This document shows, piece by piece, positions 24,908-34,048 of a stretch of 64,000 bases of DNA. The first letter of the stretch is position 1. Each line of letters starts with the position of its first letter. Source of the DNA: Cupriavidus sp. (lineage in GTDB: Bacteria > Pseudomonadota > Gammaproteobacteria > Burkholderiales > Burkholderiaceae); contig JAPSLC010000001.1 of the NCBI GenBank assembly GCA_031181345.1, positions 1-64,000 of the forward strand. Direction: 5' to 3'. The notes beneath the pieces were generated by a model. It was not told the origin of the DNA, did not search any database, and worked only from the letters and a program-made list of their open reading frames with translations. A program made the position numbers and the translations under genes.

Positions 24908-25867
24908 ATGAAACGCCTGATCGCCACGCTGGCCCTCGGCCTTGCCGCCACGCTGTCCGCCCACGCCGCCTGGCCCGACAAGCCGGTCACGATGGTGGTG
25001 CCCTTCCCCGCCGGCGGCTCGACCGACGTGATCGCGCGCATCGTCGGCGCCAAGCTGCAGGAACAGACGGGCGCCAGCTTCGTGGTCGAAAACAAGCCCG
25101 GCGCGGCGGGCGCGATCGGCGCCAGCTTCGTCAAGCGCGCGGCGGCGGACGGCTATACGTTGTTGGTCTCCTCGCTCGGGCCGCTGGTCATCGCGCCGCA
25201 TCTGATCAAGAGCACGCCCTACGATCCGGACCGCGACCTCGACTACATCTCGGTGGCGGTGCAGGCGCCGAACATCCTGGCGGTGCCGGCGAACTCGCGC
25301 TTCCAGACGCTGCAGGAAGTCGTGACCTACCTCAAGGCCAACCCCGGCAAGCTGACCTTCGCCTCGGCCGGCAACGGCACCAGCGACCATCTGACCGCCG
25401 AGCTGTTCTGGCAGCAGACCGGCACCAGCGGCACGCATGTCCCCTACAAGGGCGGCGCGCCGGCGATGAACGACCTGATCGGCGGGCAGGTCGATGCGAC
25501 CTTCATGAACATCAATACCGCGATGCCGCACGTCAAGGCCGGCAAGATCCGCGCGCTGGCGATCACCAGCACGCAGCGCTCGCCGGTGCTGCCGTCGGTG
25601 CCGACCATGGATGAGGCGGGGATCAAGAATCTGGTTGTCTATTCGTGGCAAGCCGTGGCGGCGCCCAGGGGCCTGCCCGCCGACATCCGCGAGCGGCTGC
25701 ACAAGGGCATCGTCGCCGGGCTGAACGATTCGGCCATCAAGAACAAGCTGCTCGAAGTCGGCTTCGAGATCGTCGGCAACACGCCCGAACAGTTCACCCG
25801 CTTCCAGGCCTCGGAGTCCGCCCGCTGGAAGCGCGTCATCGAAACCGGAAAGATCACCGCCGACTGA
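24908..25867 (+). CDS. Bug/TctC-family periplasmic substrate-binding protein
   Basis: The 319-residue protein starts with a Sec signal peptide ([20 protein letters not shown]). It then shows the Bug pattern: [61 protein letters not shown] and a [11 protein letters not shown] motif. Such receptors deliver carboxylates to TctAB-type transporters or to signalling systems. Its place between two galactarate dehydratases suggests a C6 aldarate ligand. No tctAB genes are nearby. An AAGGAGA ribosome site precedes the ATG. Confidence 0.92.
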   Translation: MKRLIATLALGLAATLSAHAAWPDKPVTMVVPFPAGGSTDVIARIVGAKLQEQTGASFVVENKPGAAGAIGASFVKRAAADGYTLLVSSLGPLVIAPHLIKSTPYDPDRDLDYISVAVQAPNILAVPANSRFQTLQEVVTYLKANPGKLTFASAGNGTSDHLTAELFWQQTGTSGTHVPYKGGAPAMNDLIGGQVDATFMNINTAMPHVKAGKIRALAITSTQRSPVLPSVPTMDEAGIKNLVVYSWQAVAAPRGLPADIRERLHKGIVAGLNDSAIKNKLLEVGFEIVGNTPEQFTRFQASESARWKRVIETGKITAD

Positions 25868-25889
25868 CGGCGGCACAGGAGAAACGCTC

Positions 25890-27455
25890 ATGATGCAAAC
25901 GGCGAGCCGCAGCCCCGGCCAACCGCTCTATATCCGCATGCACGAGGCCGACAACGTCGCCATCGTCGCCAACGACGGCGGCCTGCCGGCCGGCACCGCG
26001 TTCCCGTGCGGGCTGCAACTGGTCGAGAACGTGCCGCAGGGCCACAAGGTCGCGCTGGTCGATCTCGACGAGGGCGCACCGGTGCTGCGCTACAACGTCG
26101 TCATCGGCTACACGGTCAAGCCGCTGCCGCGCGGCAGCTGGGTCAACGAGCGCGTGCTGCGGATGCCGTCCGCGCCCAAACTCGACGCGCTGCCGATCGC
26201 CAATCGCGTGCCGCCCGCGCTGCCGCCGCTGGAGGGCTACACCTTCCAGGGCTATCGCAATGCCGACGGCTCGGTCGGCACGCGCAACATCCTGGCGATC
26301 ACGACCACGGTGCAGTGCGTGGCCGGCGTGGTCGACTTCGCCGTACGCCAAATCAAGACCGAGCTGCTGCCGCGCTATCCGAACGTCGACGACGTGGTCG
26401 CGCTCGAACACGGCTATGGCTGCGGCGTGGCCATCGACGCGCCCGATGCCATCATTCCAATCCGCACCATCCGCAACCTCGCGCTCAATCCCAATTTCGG
26501 CGGCGAAGTGATGATCGTCAGCCTGGGCTGCGAGAAGCTGCAGCCGACGCGACTGATCGAGGCCGGCACGATCCCGCTGCAGGTCGAGGGCGGCGCGCCC
26601 GATGTGGTGTGCCTGCAGGACGAGCGCCATGTCGGCTTCGGCTCGATGATCGATTCGATCCTGGAGACAGCCGAGCGCCATCTGCAACGCCTGAACGCGC
26701 GCCGGCGGGAGACATGCCCGGCGTCGGAACTGGTCGTCGGCGTGCAGTGCGGGGGCAGCGACGCGTTCTCGGGCGTCACCGCCAACCCCGCGGTCGGCTT
26801 CGCCACCGACCTGCTGGTGCGCGCCGGCGCCACCGTGATGTTCTCCGAGGTCACCGAGGTGCGCGACGGCATCGACCAGCTGACCGCGCGCGCGGCCACG
26901 CCCGACGTCGCGCAGGCGATGATCGAACAGATGGCCTGGTACGACAACTATCTGAGGAAGGGCCGCGTCGACCGCAGCGCCAACACCACGCCGGGCAACA
27001 AGAAGGGCGGCCTGTCGAACATCGTCGAGAAGGCAATGGGCTCGATCGTCAAGTCAGGCACCGGGCCGATCCACGGCGTGGTGGCTCCCGGCGAGAAGGC
27101 CAGGCACAAGGGCCTGCTCTATGCAGCGACGCCCGCCAGCGACTTCATCTGCGGAACGCTGCAGCTGGCCGCCGGCATGAACCTGCATGTGTTCACCACC
27201 GGGCGGGGCACGCCGTACGGATTGGCCGAAGTTCCTGTGATCAAGGTCGCCACGCGCAGCGACCTGGCGCGCCGCTGGCACGACCTGATGGACATCGACG
27301 CCGGCAAGATCGCGACTGGCGAGGCCACCATCGAAGAGGTAGGCTGGCAGCTGTTCCACACGATGCTGGAGATCGCCAGCGGCCGAAAGTCGTATGCCGA
27401 GCAGTGGAAGCTGCAGAATTCGCTGGTGCTGTTCAATCCGGCGCCGGTGACTTGA
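25890..27455 (+). CDS. garD: Galactarate dehydratase (UxaA/GarD family)
   Basis: The 521-residue protein has the N-terminal SAF domain ([31 protein letters not shown]) and the large UxaA-type domain with [68 protein letters not shown] and the C-terminal [24 protein letters not shown]. GarD removes water from m-galactarate to give 5-keto-4-deoxyglucarate. It follows the Bug receptor by 22 bases. Its last 23 bases overlap the end of eutC on the other strand. Confidence 0.92.
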   Translation: MMQTASRSPGQPLYIRMHEADNVAIVANDGGLPAGTAFPCGLQLVENVPQGHKVALVDLDEGAPVLRYNVVIGYTVKPLPRGSWVNERVLRMPSAPKLDALPIANRVPPALPPLEGYTFQGYRNADGSVGTRNILAITTTVQCVAGVVDFAVRQIKTELLPRYPNVDDVVALEHGYGCGVAIDAPDAIIPIRTIRNLALNPNFGGEVMIVSLGCEKLQPTRLIEAGTIPLQVEGGAPDVVCLQDERHVGFGSMIDSILETAERHLQRLNARRRETCPASELVVGVQCGGSDAFSGVTANPAVGFATDLLVRAGATVMFSEVTEVRDGIDQLTARAATPDVAQAMIEQMAWYDNYLRKGRVDRSANTTPGNKKGGLSNIVEKAMGSIVKSGTGPIHGVVAPGEKARHKGLLYAATPASDFICGTLQLAAGMNLHVFTTGRGTPYGLAEVPVIKVATRSDLARRWHDLMDIDAGKIATGEATIEEVGWQLFHTMLEIASGRKSYAEQWKLQNSLVLFNPAPVT

Positions 27456-28218
27456 GGGCGGCGGCCGCGTACTGGCCCAGTTCGCCACTGTCCTCCTTGA
27501 GCCGCACGCCGGTGCAGCCGAGCGCCACCGCGCCGCGCAGCAGCCAGGCCAGCCGATCGGCCGCCTGCTGGTACGACAGCCCCTCGGGCCGCACGTTGGA
27601 GATGCAGTTGCGCTGCGCGTCGGTGCGCCCGGGTTGCGGGTCGTAGGTCAGGTAGATGCCGAGGCTGTCCGGCGAACTGAGCCCGGGACGCTCGCCGATC
27701 AGCATCACGACCTGCCGCGCGCGCAGCAGCTCGCCGATCTCGTCACCCAGGGCCACGCGTGATTGCTCGGCGATCGCGACCGGGCCGATCCGCCAGTCGG
27801 GCAGCCGCTCCCGCACCGCGCGCAGCACCGGCACCGCGTGGCGCTGCGCGGCTTGCGCCGACAGGCCATCGGCAATCACGAAGGCGACGTCGCACGGCTC
27901 GTCCGCGGCCTGGCGCAGTCGCTCGCGGCTGTCCTCGTCCAGCCGGCGGCCCAGATCCGGACGGCGCAGATACTGCGCACGGTCCGCGGCGGCGCTATGG
28001 ACCCGCAGGCTCGCGAACCCTGCCTCGCCCAGCGCCGCCTTGACGGCCTCGCACGACAGCGGCTGGTGCACCGCGTCGCGCGCCTGCGCGTGGGCGAGGC
28101 CGAAGGCGAGTACCGCGTCGGTGGGCTGGCTGTGTCCGGCGCGGCCGAGCGCGATGCGCGCCGAGGTGAACTGGCGCAGCCGTTGCCAGGGATTGGGTGG
28201 GGCGAGGGTCGAAGGCAT
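27433..28218 (-). CDS. eutC: Ethanolamine ammonia-lyase small (light) subunit
   Basis: The 261-residue protein has the EutC blocks: [125 protein letters not shown]. With EutB it forms the adenosylcobalamin-dependent lyase splitting ethanolamine to acetaldehyde and ammonia. ATG 28218 has GAGGAGC upstream; the longer frame to 28314 is unlikely. It follows eutB by 28 bases. Confidence 0.95.
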   Translation of the reverse strand: MPSTLAPPNPWQRLRQFTSARIALGRAGHSQPTDAVLAFGLAHAQARDAVHQPLSCEAVKAALGEAGFASLRVHSAAADRAQYLRRPDLGRRLDEDSRERLRQAADEPCDVAFVIADGLSAQAAQRHAVPVLRAVRERLPDWRIGPVAIAEQSRVALGDEIGELLRARQVVMLIGERPGLSSPDSLGIYLTYDPQPGRTDAQRNCISNVRPEGLSYQQAADRLAWLLRGAVALGCTGVRLKEDSGELGQYAAAALKSPAPD

Positions 28219-28246
28219 CGAACGCTCCTCAATGGGCCTGAGTCGC

Positions 28247-29629
28247 TTACAGATCGTGCGCCAGTTGCAGCAAGGGCTGGCGCTCGGCCGGCTCGACCAG
28301 CCTGCCGTCGTCACCGAAGATGCCGGTGCGCTGCAGCCATGCCTCGAACTCGGGCGCCGGCTTCAGACCCAGCGTCTCGCGCAAGTACAGCGCATCATGG
28401 AAGGCGGTGCTCTGGTAGTTCAGCATGATGTCGTCCGCCCCCGGCACGCCCATGATGAAGTTGACCCCGGCCACGCCGAACAGCGTCAGCAGCGTATCCA
28501 TATCGTCCTGGTCCGCCTCGGCGTGGTTGGTGTAGCAGATATCGCAGCCCATCGGCACGCCGAGCAGCTTGCCGCAGAAATGGTCCTCGAGTCCGGCGCG
28601 CACGATCTGCTTGCCGTCGTACAGGTACTCCGGTCCGATGAAGCCGACCACGGTATTGACCAGCAGCGGCGAGAACGCGCGCGCCACCGCGTACGCCCGC
28701 GCCTCCATGGTCTGCTGGTCGACGCCATGGTGGGCGTTGGCCGACAGCGCGCTGCCCTGCCCGGTCTCGAAATACATCAGGTTGTCGCCGACCGTGCCGC
28801 GGCCCAGAGATAGCGCCGCGGCGCGGGCCTCGGTCAGCAGCGCCAGATCGATGCCGAAACTGGCGTTGGCCTGCTCGCTGCCGGCGATCGACTGGAACAC
28901 CAGGTCGACCGGGGCGCCCTGCTCGATCGCGCGCAGCGTGTTGGTGACATGGGTCAGCACGCACGACTGCGTCGGCACGCCGTGGCGCTCGCGCAGCTCG
29001 TCGATCAGCCGCAGCAGGGCCACGATGGACGTGAGGTTGTCGCCGGCCGGATTGATGCCGATGGTGGCGTCGCCGCAGCCGTAGAACAGTCCATCGATGA
29101 TCGAGGCGGCGATCCCCTTCGGATCATCGGTCGGATGGTTGGGCTGCAGCCGCACCGACAGCCGGCCCGGCAGGCCGATCGTGTCGCGAAAGCGCGTGAC
29201 CACGCGGCACTTGCGCGCCACCGCGATCAGGTCCTGGTTGCGCATCAGCTTGCTGACGGCGGCCGCCATCTCGGGCGTGATGCCCGGCGCCACGCGCGCC
29301 AGCACCGCGCCGTCCGTTTCATGCAGCAGCAGCCAGTTGCGAAATTCGCCGACCGTCAGCGCGGCGATCTCGGCGAAGGCGTCGGCATCGTGGCTGTCGA
29401 CGATCAGGCGCGTGACCTCGTCGTCTTCGTACGGAACCAGCGCCTCGTTCAGGAAGCGCGACAGCGGCAGGTCGGCCAGCACCATCCGCGCGGCCATCCG
29501 CTCTTCTTCGGTGTCGGCCGCAAGGCCGGCCAGCTGGTCGCCAGAGCGGGCCGGGCTCGCCCTGGCCAGCAAGGTCTTCAGGTCCGCGAACGTGTAGCGC
29601 CGCGCGCCGATCGTTTCAGTGAACGCCAT
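28247..29629 (-). CDS. eutB: Ethanolamine ammonia-lyase large (heavy) subunit
   Basis: The 460-residue protein matches EutB throughout: YTFADLKTLLARASPARSGDQLAG, RLSVRLQPNHPTDDP, GLFYGCGDATIGINPAGDN, TQSCVLTHVTNTLRAIEQGAPVDLVFQSIAGSEQAN, NTVVGFIGPEYLYDGKQI and CYTNHAEADQDDMDTLL. It houses the adenosylcobalamin and substrate sites. ATG 29629 (MAFTETIG) is preferred over a start five codons earlier. No ethanolamine permease, acetaldehyde dehydrogenase or microcompartment genes accompany it, so this is the short eutBC-only version known in non-enteric proteobacteria. Confidence 0.95.
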   Translation of the reverse strand: MAFTETIGARRYTFADLKTLLARASPARSGDQLAGLAADTEEERMAARMVLADLPLSRFLNEALVPYEDDEVTRLIVDSHDADAFAEIAALTVGEFRNWLLLHETDGAVLARVAPGITPEMAAAVSKLMRNQDLIAVARKCRVVTRFRDTIGLPGRLSVRLQPNHPTDDPKGIAASIIDGLFYGCGDATIGINPAGDNLTSIVALLRLIDELRERHGVPTQSCVLTHVTNTLRAIEQGAPVDLVFQSIAGSEQANASFGIDLALLTEARAAALSLGRGTVGDNLMYFETGQGSALSANAHHGVDQQTMEARAYAVARAFSPLLVNTVVGFIGPEYLYDGKQIVRAGLEDHFCGKLLGVPMGCDICYTNHAEADQDDMDTLLTLFGVAGVNFIMGVPGADDIMLNYQSTAFHDALYLRETLGLKPAPEFEAWLQRTGIFGDDGRLVEPAERQPLLQLAHDL

Positions 29630-29962
29630 CTGTTCCCCCGGCAAGGAGCGGTGGCCCGGCCACCGCGCCAGTCAGCGCGACAGCGGGCCCCTGGTCCGCA
29701 ATATAGCGCGCAAGCGTCCTGGGGGCGGAGCGGCGGGCATTTGGCGAGGTGCCTGGAAGCCGAGCGTACCCGTTTCTGCGTGCCAATATCGTCGGCTCAC
29801 CCGGCCTCTAAAAAGAGGCGGTTTCTGCTGCTGTAACGGGTGCCGCGGCATCGCATCGGCGCGCCGTCGCGCCACAACCGTACCCATTTCTGCGTGCGCT
29901 ACCCAAGCACGCACCAGGCCCTGGGACACCGAAAGAAGCGGGTCGAAGCGTTCGACGACCCG
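29630..29962. other. Intergenic region upstream of eutBC with repeats and a hairpin
   Basis: No gene was seen. Two 19-bp direct repeats (CGTACCCRTTTCTGCGTGC) lie at 29765-29783 and 29879-29897, 114 bp apart. Between them is a hairpin, GCCTCT AAAA AGAGGC (29804-29819). The repeats are candidate activator sites for eutBC. No cobalamin riboswitch was recognised. Confidence 0.5.
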
Positions 29963-30664
29963 CTACTCCGCGCGGCTGCGCACATAGTCGATATGCGCCT
30001 GCATCGCGGTGCGAGCCTCTTCCGGGCGCCGCGCCAGGATCGCCGCGCACAGCGTGCGATGCTGCAGCAATAGTTGTTCGGAGGCCTGCGCGTCCTGCTC
30101 GCGCAGACCAGTGCCATTGGTCGTGATGTGCTCGCGCAGCATGCCGATCACGCTGGTATGCAAGTGCAGGAACATCGTGTTGTGCGAGGCCAGCGCGATC
30201 GCCTCGTGCAGCTGGGCGTCGGCGTCGGCCTCCGCCCGCTTGTCGTCGTGCTCGCGGGCGCGCTCCAACTGGTCCAACAGGGTGCGAATCCGCCGCAGGT
30301 CCTGCGTGTCGGCGCGCAGCGCGGCGAACCAGGCGGTGGCGCCCTCCAGCACGCGGCGAAATTCGAGGATGTCCTCGCGCAAGGCCGGATGATCGGCCAC
30401 CAGCTGGCGCCACGGCGACGCGATGCCGCTGCGCAGCTGCTCGGTGACGAACACGCCCGCGCCGCGCCGGCTCTGCAGCAAGCCGCGCGCGGCCAGCCGC
30501 TGCGTGGCCTCCCGCACCGTGTTGCGCGCCACGCCGTAGGTTTCGGCCAATACGCGTTCGGCCGGCAGGCGCGTGCCGGCCGGCCAGGTGCCGTCCAGCA
30601 GCGCGGTCTCGACCTTGCGCATCACCTCTTCCACCCGGCCGCGCTCGCGCATGCCTGCCGCCAT
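29963..30664 (-). CDS. GntR-family (FadR/FCD subgroup) regulator, likely LldR of lactate genes
   Basis: The 233-residue protein has a GntR winged helix (VEEVMRKVETALLDGTWPAGTRLPAERVLAETYGVARNTVREATQRLAARGLLQSRRGAGVFV) and an FCD ligand domain. The FCD metal-ligand pattern is visible as DAQLHEAIALASHN and the C-terminal HRTLCAAILARRPEEARTAMQAHIDYV. It is divergent from lutA-lutC-lutB-lldP across a PdhR/LldR-type operator, so repression relieved by L-lactate is the likely role. ATG 30664 has GAAGGGAGA upstream; the longer frame to 30811 would cover the operator. Confidence 0.88.
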   Translation of the reverse strand: MAAGMRERGRVEEVMRKVETALLDGTWPAGTRLPAERVLAETYGVARNTVREATQRLAARGLLQSRRGAGVFVTEQLRSGIASPWRQLVADHPALREDILEFRRVLEGATAWFAALRADTQDLRRIRTLLDQLERAREHDDKRAEADADAQLHEAIALASHNTMFLHLHTSVIGMLREHITTNGTGLREQDAQASEQLLLQHRTLCAAILARRPEEARTAMQAHIDYVRSRAE

Positions 30665-30694
30665 CGTCGTCTCCCTTCGCCTGACCACGCGAGC

Positions 30695-30711
30695 AACTGG
30701 TCCAACCAATT
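30695..30711. promoter_or_regulatory. PdhR/LldR-type operator
   Basis: AACTGGT-CCA-ACCAATT (30695-30711) matches the AATTGGT-N3-ACCAATT operator known for FCD regulators PdhR and LldR with one mismatch. It lies between the divergent GntR regulator and lutA. Confidence 0.7.
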
Positions 30712-30825
30712 TGAACCTTGTCGTCGCAGCGGGAATTATGCCGCCGAAGCGGACGCGCCCTGCCGCGTCGCCCGCACTCACGCATCGAGCCCGCCATTGC
30801 AGGCGGGCCATCTCCGGAGCGAGAC

Positions 30826-31671
30826 ATGATTCCGAGGCAATACCCCGAGGCCCCTGCGGAGGTTTACCTGTTCGCGACCTGCCTGGTCGACCTGTTCGTG
30901 CCGCAAGCCGGCCTGGATGCGGTTCGTCTGCTGGAGCGCGAAGGGCTGACCGTGCATTTCCCGCGCGGCCAGAGCTGCTGCGGCCAGCCGGCCTACAGCA
31001 GCGGCAACCCCGAGCAGGCCCGCGCCGTCGCGCGTGCGCAGCTGGACCTGTTCGCCCAGCCCTGGCCGATCGTGGTGCCGTCCGGCTCTTGCGCCGGCAT
31101 GATGCGCCATCACTGGCCCAGGCTGTTCGAGGACGATGCCGTCGCCGGGCCGAAGGCGCGCGCGCTGGCCGAGCGCGTGTTCGAACTGAGCGAATTCCTG
31201 CTGCGCGTCCTGAAGGTCCGCTTTCCCGACATCCCTCCGGCTTCCACCCAGCCCGAGACCGTCGTGCTGCATACCTCGTGCGCCGCCCGCCGCGAGATGG
31301 GCACGCGCGTTCATGGCGTCGAGCTGATCGACGCGCTGCCCGGTGTCACACGGCTGGAACACGAACGGGAATCCGAGTGCTGCGGTTTCGGCGGCACCTT
31401 CTCGCTGAAGCACCCGGATATCTCCGGCGCGATGGTGCAGGACAAGGTCGCCTCCGCTTGTGCCACCGGCTGCAGCACGCTGGTATCGGCCGATTGCGGC
31501 TGCCTGCTCAATATCGGCCATGCCGCGCGCCGGCAGGCGCTCGGGCTCAACGTCGAACACATGGCCACGTTCCTGTGGCGCCGTCTCGGTAATCGCGATG
31601 ACGGCGATGCTGGCGAAGACGGCAGCCGTGGCCGGGACGCGGCCCTTGCCGGAACGGAGACACAGCGATGA
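30826..31671 (+). CDS. lutA: Lactate utilisation protein A (Fe-S oxidoreductase)
   Basis: The 281-residue protein carries two CCG domains: FPRGQSCCGQPAYSSGN and ESECCGFGGTFSLKHPDIS, the cysteine-rich motifs of LutA/YkgE and GlpC-type subunits. LutA works with LutB and LutC to oxidise L-lactate to pyruvate. The ATG at 30826 has CCGGAGCGAG upstream. The stop overlaps the lutC start by four bases. Gene order is A-C-B rather than the A-B-C of Bacillus. Confidence 0.93.
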   Translation: MIPRQYPEAPAEVYLFATCLVDLFVPQAGLDAVRLLEREGLTVHFPRGQSCCGQPAYSSGNPEQARAVARAQLDLFAQPWPIVVPSGSCAGMMRHHWPRLFEDDAVAGPKARALAERVFELSEFLLRVLKVRFPDIPPASTQPETVVLHTSCAARREMGTRVHGVELIDALPGVTRLEHERESECCGFGGTFSLKHPDISGAMVQDKVASACATGCSTLVSADCGCLLNIGHAARRQALGLNVEHMATFLWRRLGNRDDGDAGEDGSRGRDAALAGTETQR

Positions 31672-32420
31672 TCGCCGACGACGCCCGCACCCGCATTCTC
31701 GAACGGCTGCGCGCCGCCGCGCCGGTGACTACCGATGTTGCCGCCGCAGCGCCAATGCTGAGCCGGCGCATCGATGCGCATTTCGACGGCCGGCGCGCGA
31801 TGAACGCGCCTGCCGATCCCGCCAAGCTGGCGGACGCGATGCAGACCGCCCTGCAGGCGGCGCACGCCGAAGTCTGGCGCACCGACGAAGCGGGCTGGCC
31901 CGCGCTGCTCGCCGACCGCCTCGCCGCCGATGGTGTGCGCCGTCTGCTGTTCGATCCGCAAGGCCCGGAGGGCGCTGCGCTGTCGCGCGGCCTGCCTTCG
32001 ACCGTCGAAGCCATTGCCTACCAACGCCCCATCGAAGACTGGAAGCGCGAGCTGTTCGACACCGTCGACGCCGGCTTCACGGTGGCGCGCTCGGGCATCG
32101 CGGGCACCGGCACGCTGGTGCTGGTCCCGGACGCCCGCACGCCGCGCACGGTCTCGCTGGTCCCGCCGCTGCACGTGGCGCTGGTCTACACCGACACCCT
32201 GCATGCCGACCTGCACGCCGCCATGCGCGCCGAACACTGGCAGGACGGCATGCCGACCAATCTGGTGCTCGTCTCCGGCCCCTCGAAGACCTCCGACATC
32301 CAGCAGACGCTGGCCTATGGCGCGCATGGACCGCGCCGGCTGTGGGTGCTGATCGTCGAGCGCGGCGGCAACACGGCATCGGCGGCGGTACAAGCACAAG
32401 CGTTGGGAGAACCGGCATGA
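31668..32420 (+). CDS. lutC: Lactate utilisation protein C (LUD domain)
   Basis: The 250-residue LUD-domain protein shows GFTVARSGIAGTGTLVLVPDARTPRTVSLVPPLHVALVYTDTLHADLHAA and the end block NLVLVSGPSKTSDIQQTLAYGAHGPRRLWVLIVE. The last is the highly conserved GPSRTADIE-type motif of LutC/YkgG. Its start and stop overlap lutA and lutB by four bases each, which points to coupled synthesis of the three subunits. The exact role of the LUD protein in lactate oxidation is not settled. Confidence 0.93.
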   Translation: MIADDARTRILERLRAAAPVTTDVAAAAPMLSRRIDAHFDGRRAMNAPADPAKLADAMQTALQAAHAEVWRTDEAGWPALLADRLAADGVRRLLFDPQGPEGAALSRGLPSTVEAIAYQRPIEDWKRELFDTVDAGFTVARSGIAGTGTLVLVPDARTPRTVSLVPPLHVALVYTDTLHADLHAAMRAEHWQDGMPTNLVLVSGPSKTSDIQQTLAYGAHGPRRLWVLIVERGGNTASAAVQAQALGEPA

Positions 32421-33862
32421 GCGCGTCCCCGATGCACTTCGTGCCGTCCGCTGATTTCAAGGCGCGCTCGCGTGCGGCGCTCGACGATGCCAAGCTGCGC
32501 AGCAGCTTCCGCGGCGCGATGGACTTCCTGCAGAACAAGCGCGCGATCCAGTTTCCCGATGGAGAAGAACTGCAGGCGCTGCGCGATCTCGGCGAAGCGG
32601 TGCGCCAGCATGCGCTCGCGCATCTGCCGCAGCTACTGGAGCAGCTGGAAGCGAAACTGACCGAGGTCGGCGTGCAGGTCCACTGGGCGCAGACGCCCGC
32701 CGAGGCCAACGCCATCGTCGCCGGCATTGCGCAGCGCCACGGCGCGCGCAGCGTGATCAAGGGCAAGTCGATGGCCAGCGAGGAAATCGCGCTGAACCAT
32801 TACCTCGCCGAGCGCGGCATTCGCAGCCTCGAATCGGACATGGGCGAATACATCGTCCAGCTCGCCGGCGAAGGGCCCTCGCATATCGTGATGCCGGCGA
32901 TCCACAAGACGCGCGGCGATATCGGCGCGCTGTTCGAGCAGCATATCCCCGACACGCCCTACACCGAGGACGTCGACACGCTGATCCAGAGCGGCCGCCG
33001 CGCGCTGCGCAACGCCTTCGTCGAGGCCGACATCGGCCTGTCCGGCGTCAACTTCGCCGCCGCCGACACCGGCACGCTGTGGCTGGTGGAGAACGAGGGC
33101 AATGGCCGGCTATCGACCACCGTGCCGCCGGTGCATATCGCGATCATGGGCATCGAGAAGGTGGTGGCGAGCCTGGACCATATCGTGCCGCTCGCCACGC
33201 TGCTGACGCGCTCGGCCACCGGCCAGGCGATCACCACCTACTTCAACCTGATCACCGGTCCGCGCCGTGCCGGCGAACTCGACGGTCCGCGCGAGATGCA
33301 TGTGGTGCTGCTCGACAACGGCCGCACCCAGGCCTATGCCGACGCGCAACTGCGCGCGACGCTGCAGTGCATCCGCTGCGGCGCCTGCATGAACCACTGC
33401 CCGGTCTATACCCGCATCGGCGGGCACGCCTACGGCACCACCTATCCAGGCCCGATCGGCAAGATCATCTCGCCGCATCTGCTGGGCCTCGACGCTACCG
33501 CCGACCTGCCTACCGCGTCGAGCCTGTGCGGCGCCTGCGGCGAGGTGTGCCCGGTGCGGATTCCGATTCCGCAGTTGCTGATCCGCCTGCGCACCGAGGC
33601 CAACCGCGATCCCGACGAGACGGTACAGCATCCCTTGCGCGGCCAGGGCGCACGCTACAGCCGCGGCGAACAGCTGATTTGGCGCTTCTGGCGCGGCGCG
33701 TTCGCGCATCCGCGCTTCTACCGGCTGTTCCGCTGGGCCGCGACGCGGCTGCGCGCCTTCACGCCGTCGCGACAGATGGGCTGGACCGACCACCGCGAGC
33801 CCTTGAAGCCCGCTGCCCGCAGCCTGGCGGATCTGCTGCGCGAGCGCGGACAGCCCGAGTAG
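32417..33862 (+). CDS. lutB: Lactate utilisation protein B (LUD plus ferredoxin-type iron-sulfur protein)
   Basis: The 481-residue protein has an N-terminal LUD region (KGKSMASEEIALNHYL, ESDMGEYIVQLAGEGPSHIVMPAIHK, ADTGTLWLVENEGNGRL). Two [4Fe-4S] motifs follow (CIRCGACMNHCPVYTRIGGH and SSLCGACGEVCPVRIPIPQLL), then a C-terminal tail ending in the GWTDHREPLKPAARSL segment. It is the iron-sulfur subunit of the LutABC L-lactate oxidase complex. It overlaps lutC by four bases and is followed by a REP-like repeat and lldP. Confidence 0.95.
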   Translation: MSASPMHFVPSADFKARSRAALDDAKLRSSFRGAMDFLQNKRAIQFPDGEELQALRDLGEAVRQHALAHLPQLLEQLEAKLTEVGVQVHWAQTPAEANAIVAGIAQRHGARSVIKGKSMASEEIALNHYLAERGIRSLESDMGEYIVQLAGEGPSHIVMPAIHKTRGDIGALFEQHIPDTPYTEDVDTLIQSGRRALRNAFVEADIGLSGVNFAAADTGTLWLVENEGNGRLSTTVPPVHIAIMGIEKVVASLDHIVPLATLLTRSATGQAITTYFNLITGPRRAGELDGPREMHVVLLDNGRTQAYADAQLRATLQCIRCGACMNHCPVYTRIGGHAYGTTYPGPIGKIISPHLLGLDATADLPTASSLCGACGEVCPVRIPIPQLLIRLRTEANRDPDETVQHPLRGQGARYSRGEQLIWRFWRGAFAHPRFYRLFRWAATRLRAFTPSRQMGWTDHREPLKPAARSLADLLRERGQPE

Positions 33863-33887
33863 CAGGGTCCCCGTTCCGACAACGTCT

Positions 33888-33956
33888 GTCGTCCCCGCGC
33901 AAGCGGGGACCCAGTGGCTTTCAAAGACGCTGGATTCTCGCTTTCGCGGGAACGAC
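33888..33956. repeat. REP-like dispersed repeat, copy 2 (69 bp)
   Basis: This is the same 69-bp, two-hairpin element as at 10437-10505 with about six differences and no gaps. It lies between lutB and lldP, about 90 bases ahead of lldP, so it may set different mRNA levels for the enzyme and permease genes. Confidence 0.85.
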
Positions 33957-34048
33957 GTGGTGGTGACTTGTACGTCGTCGACGGTTCGTCCCGCCACGAA
34001 GTTTGTCTGTTTCCCTTTCTCGACTCGCATCCCTCGGAGGAGACCGAT

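Noticed and set aside
29630..29962. Possible cobalamin riboswitch upstream of eutB
   Set aside because: No B12-box-like core or the expected multi-stem pattern could be found on either strand; only direct repeats and one small hairpin are present.
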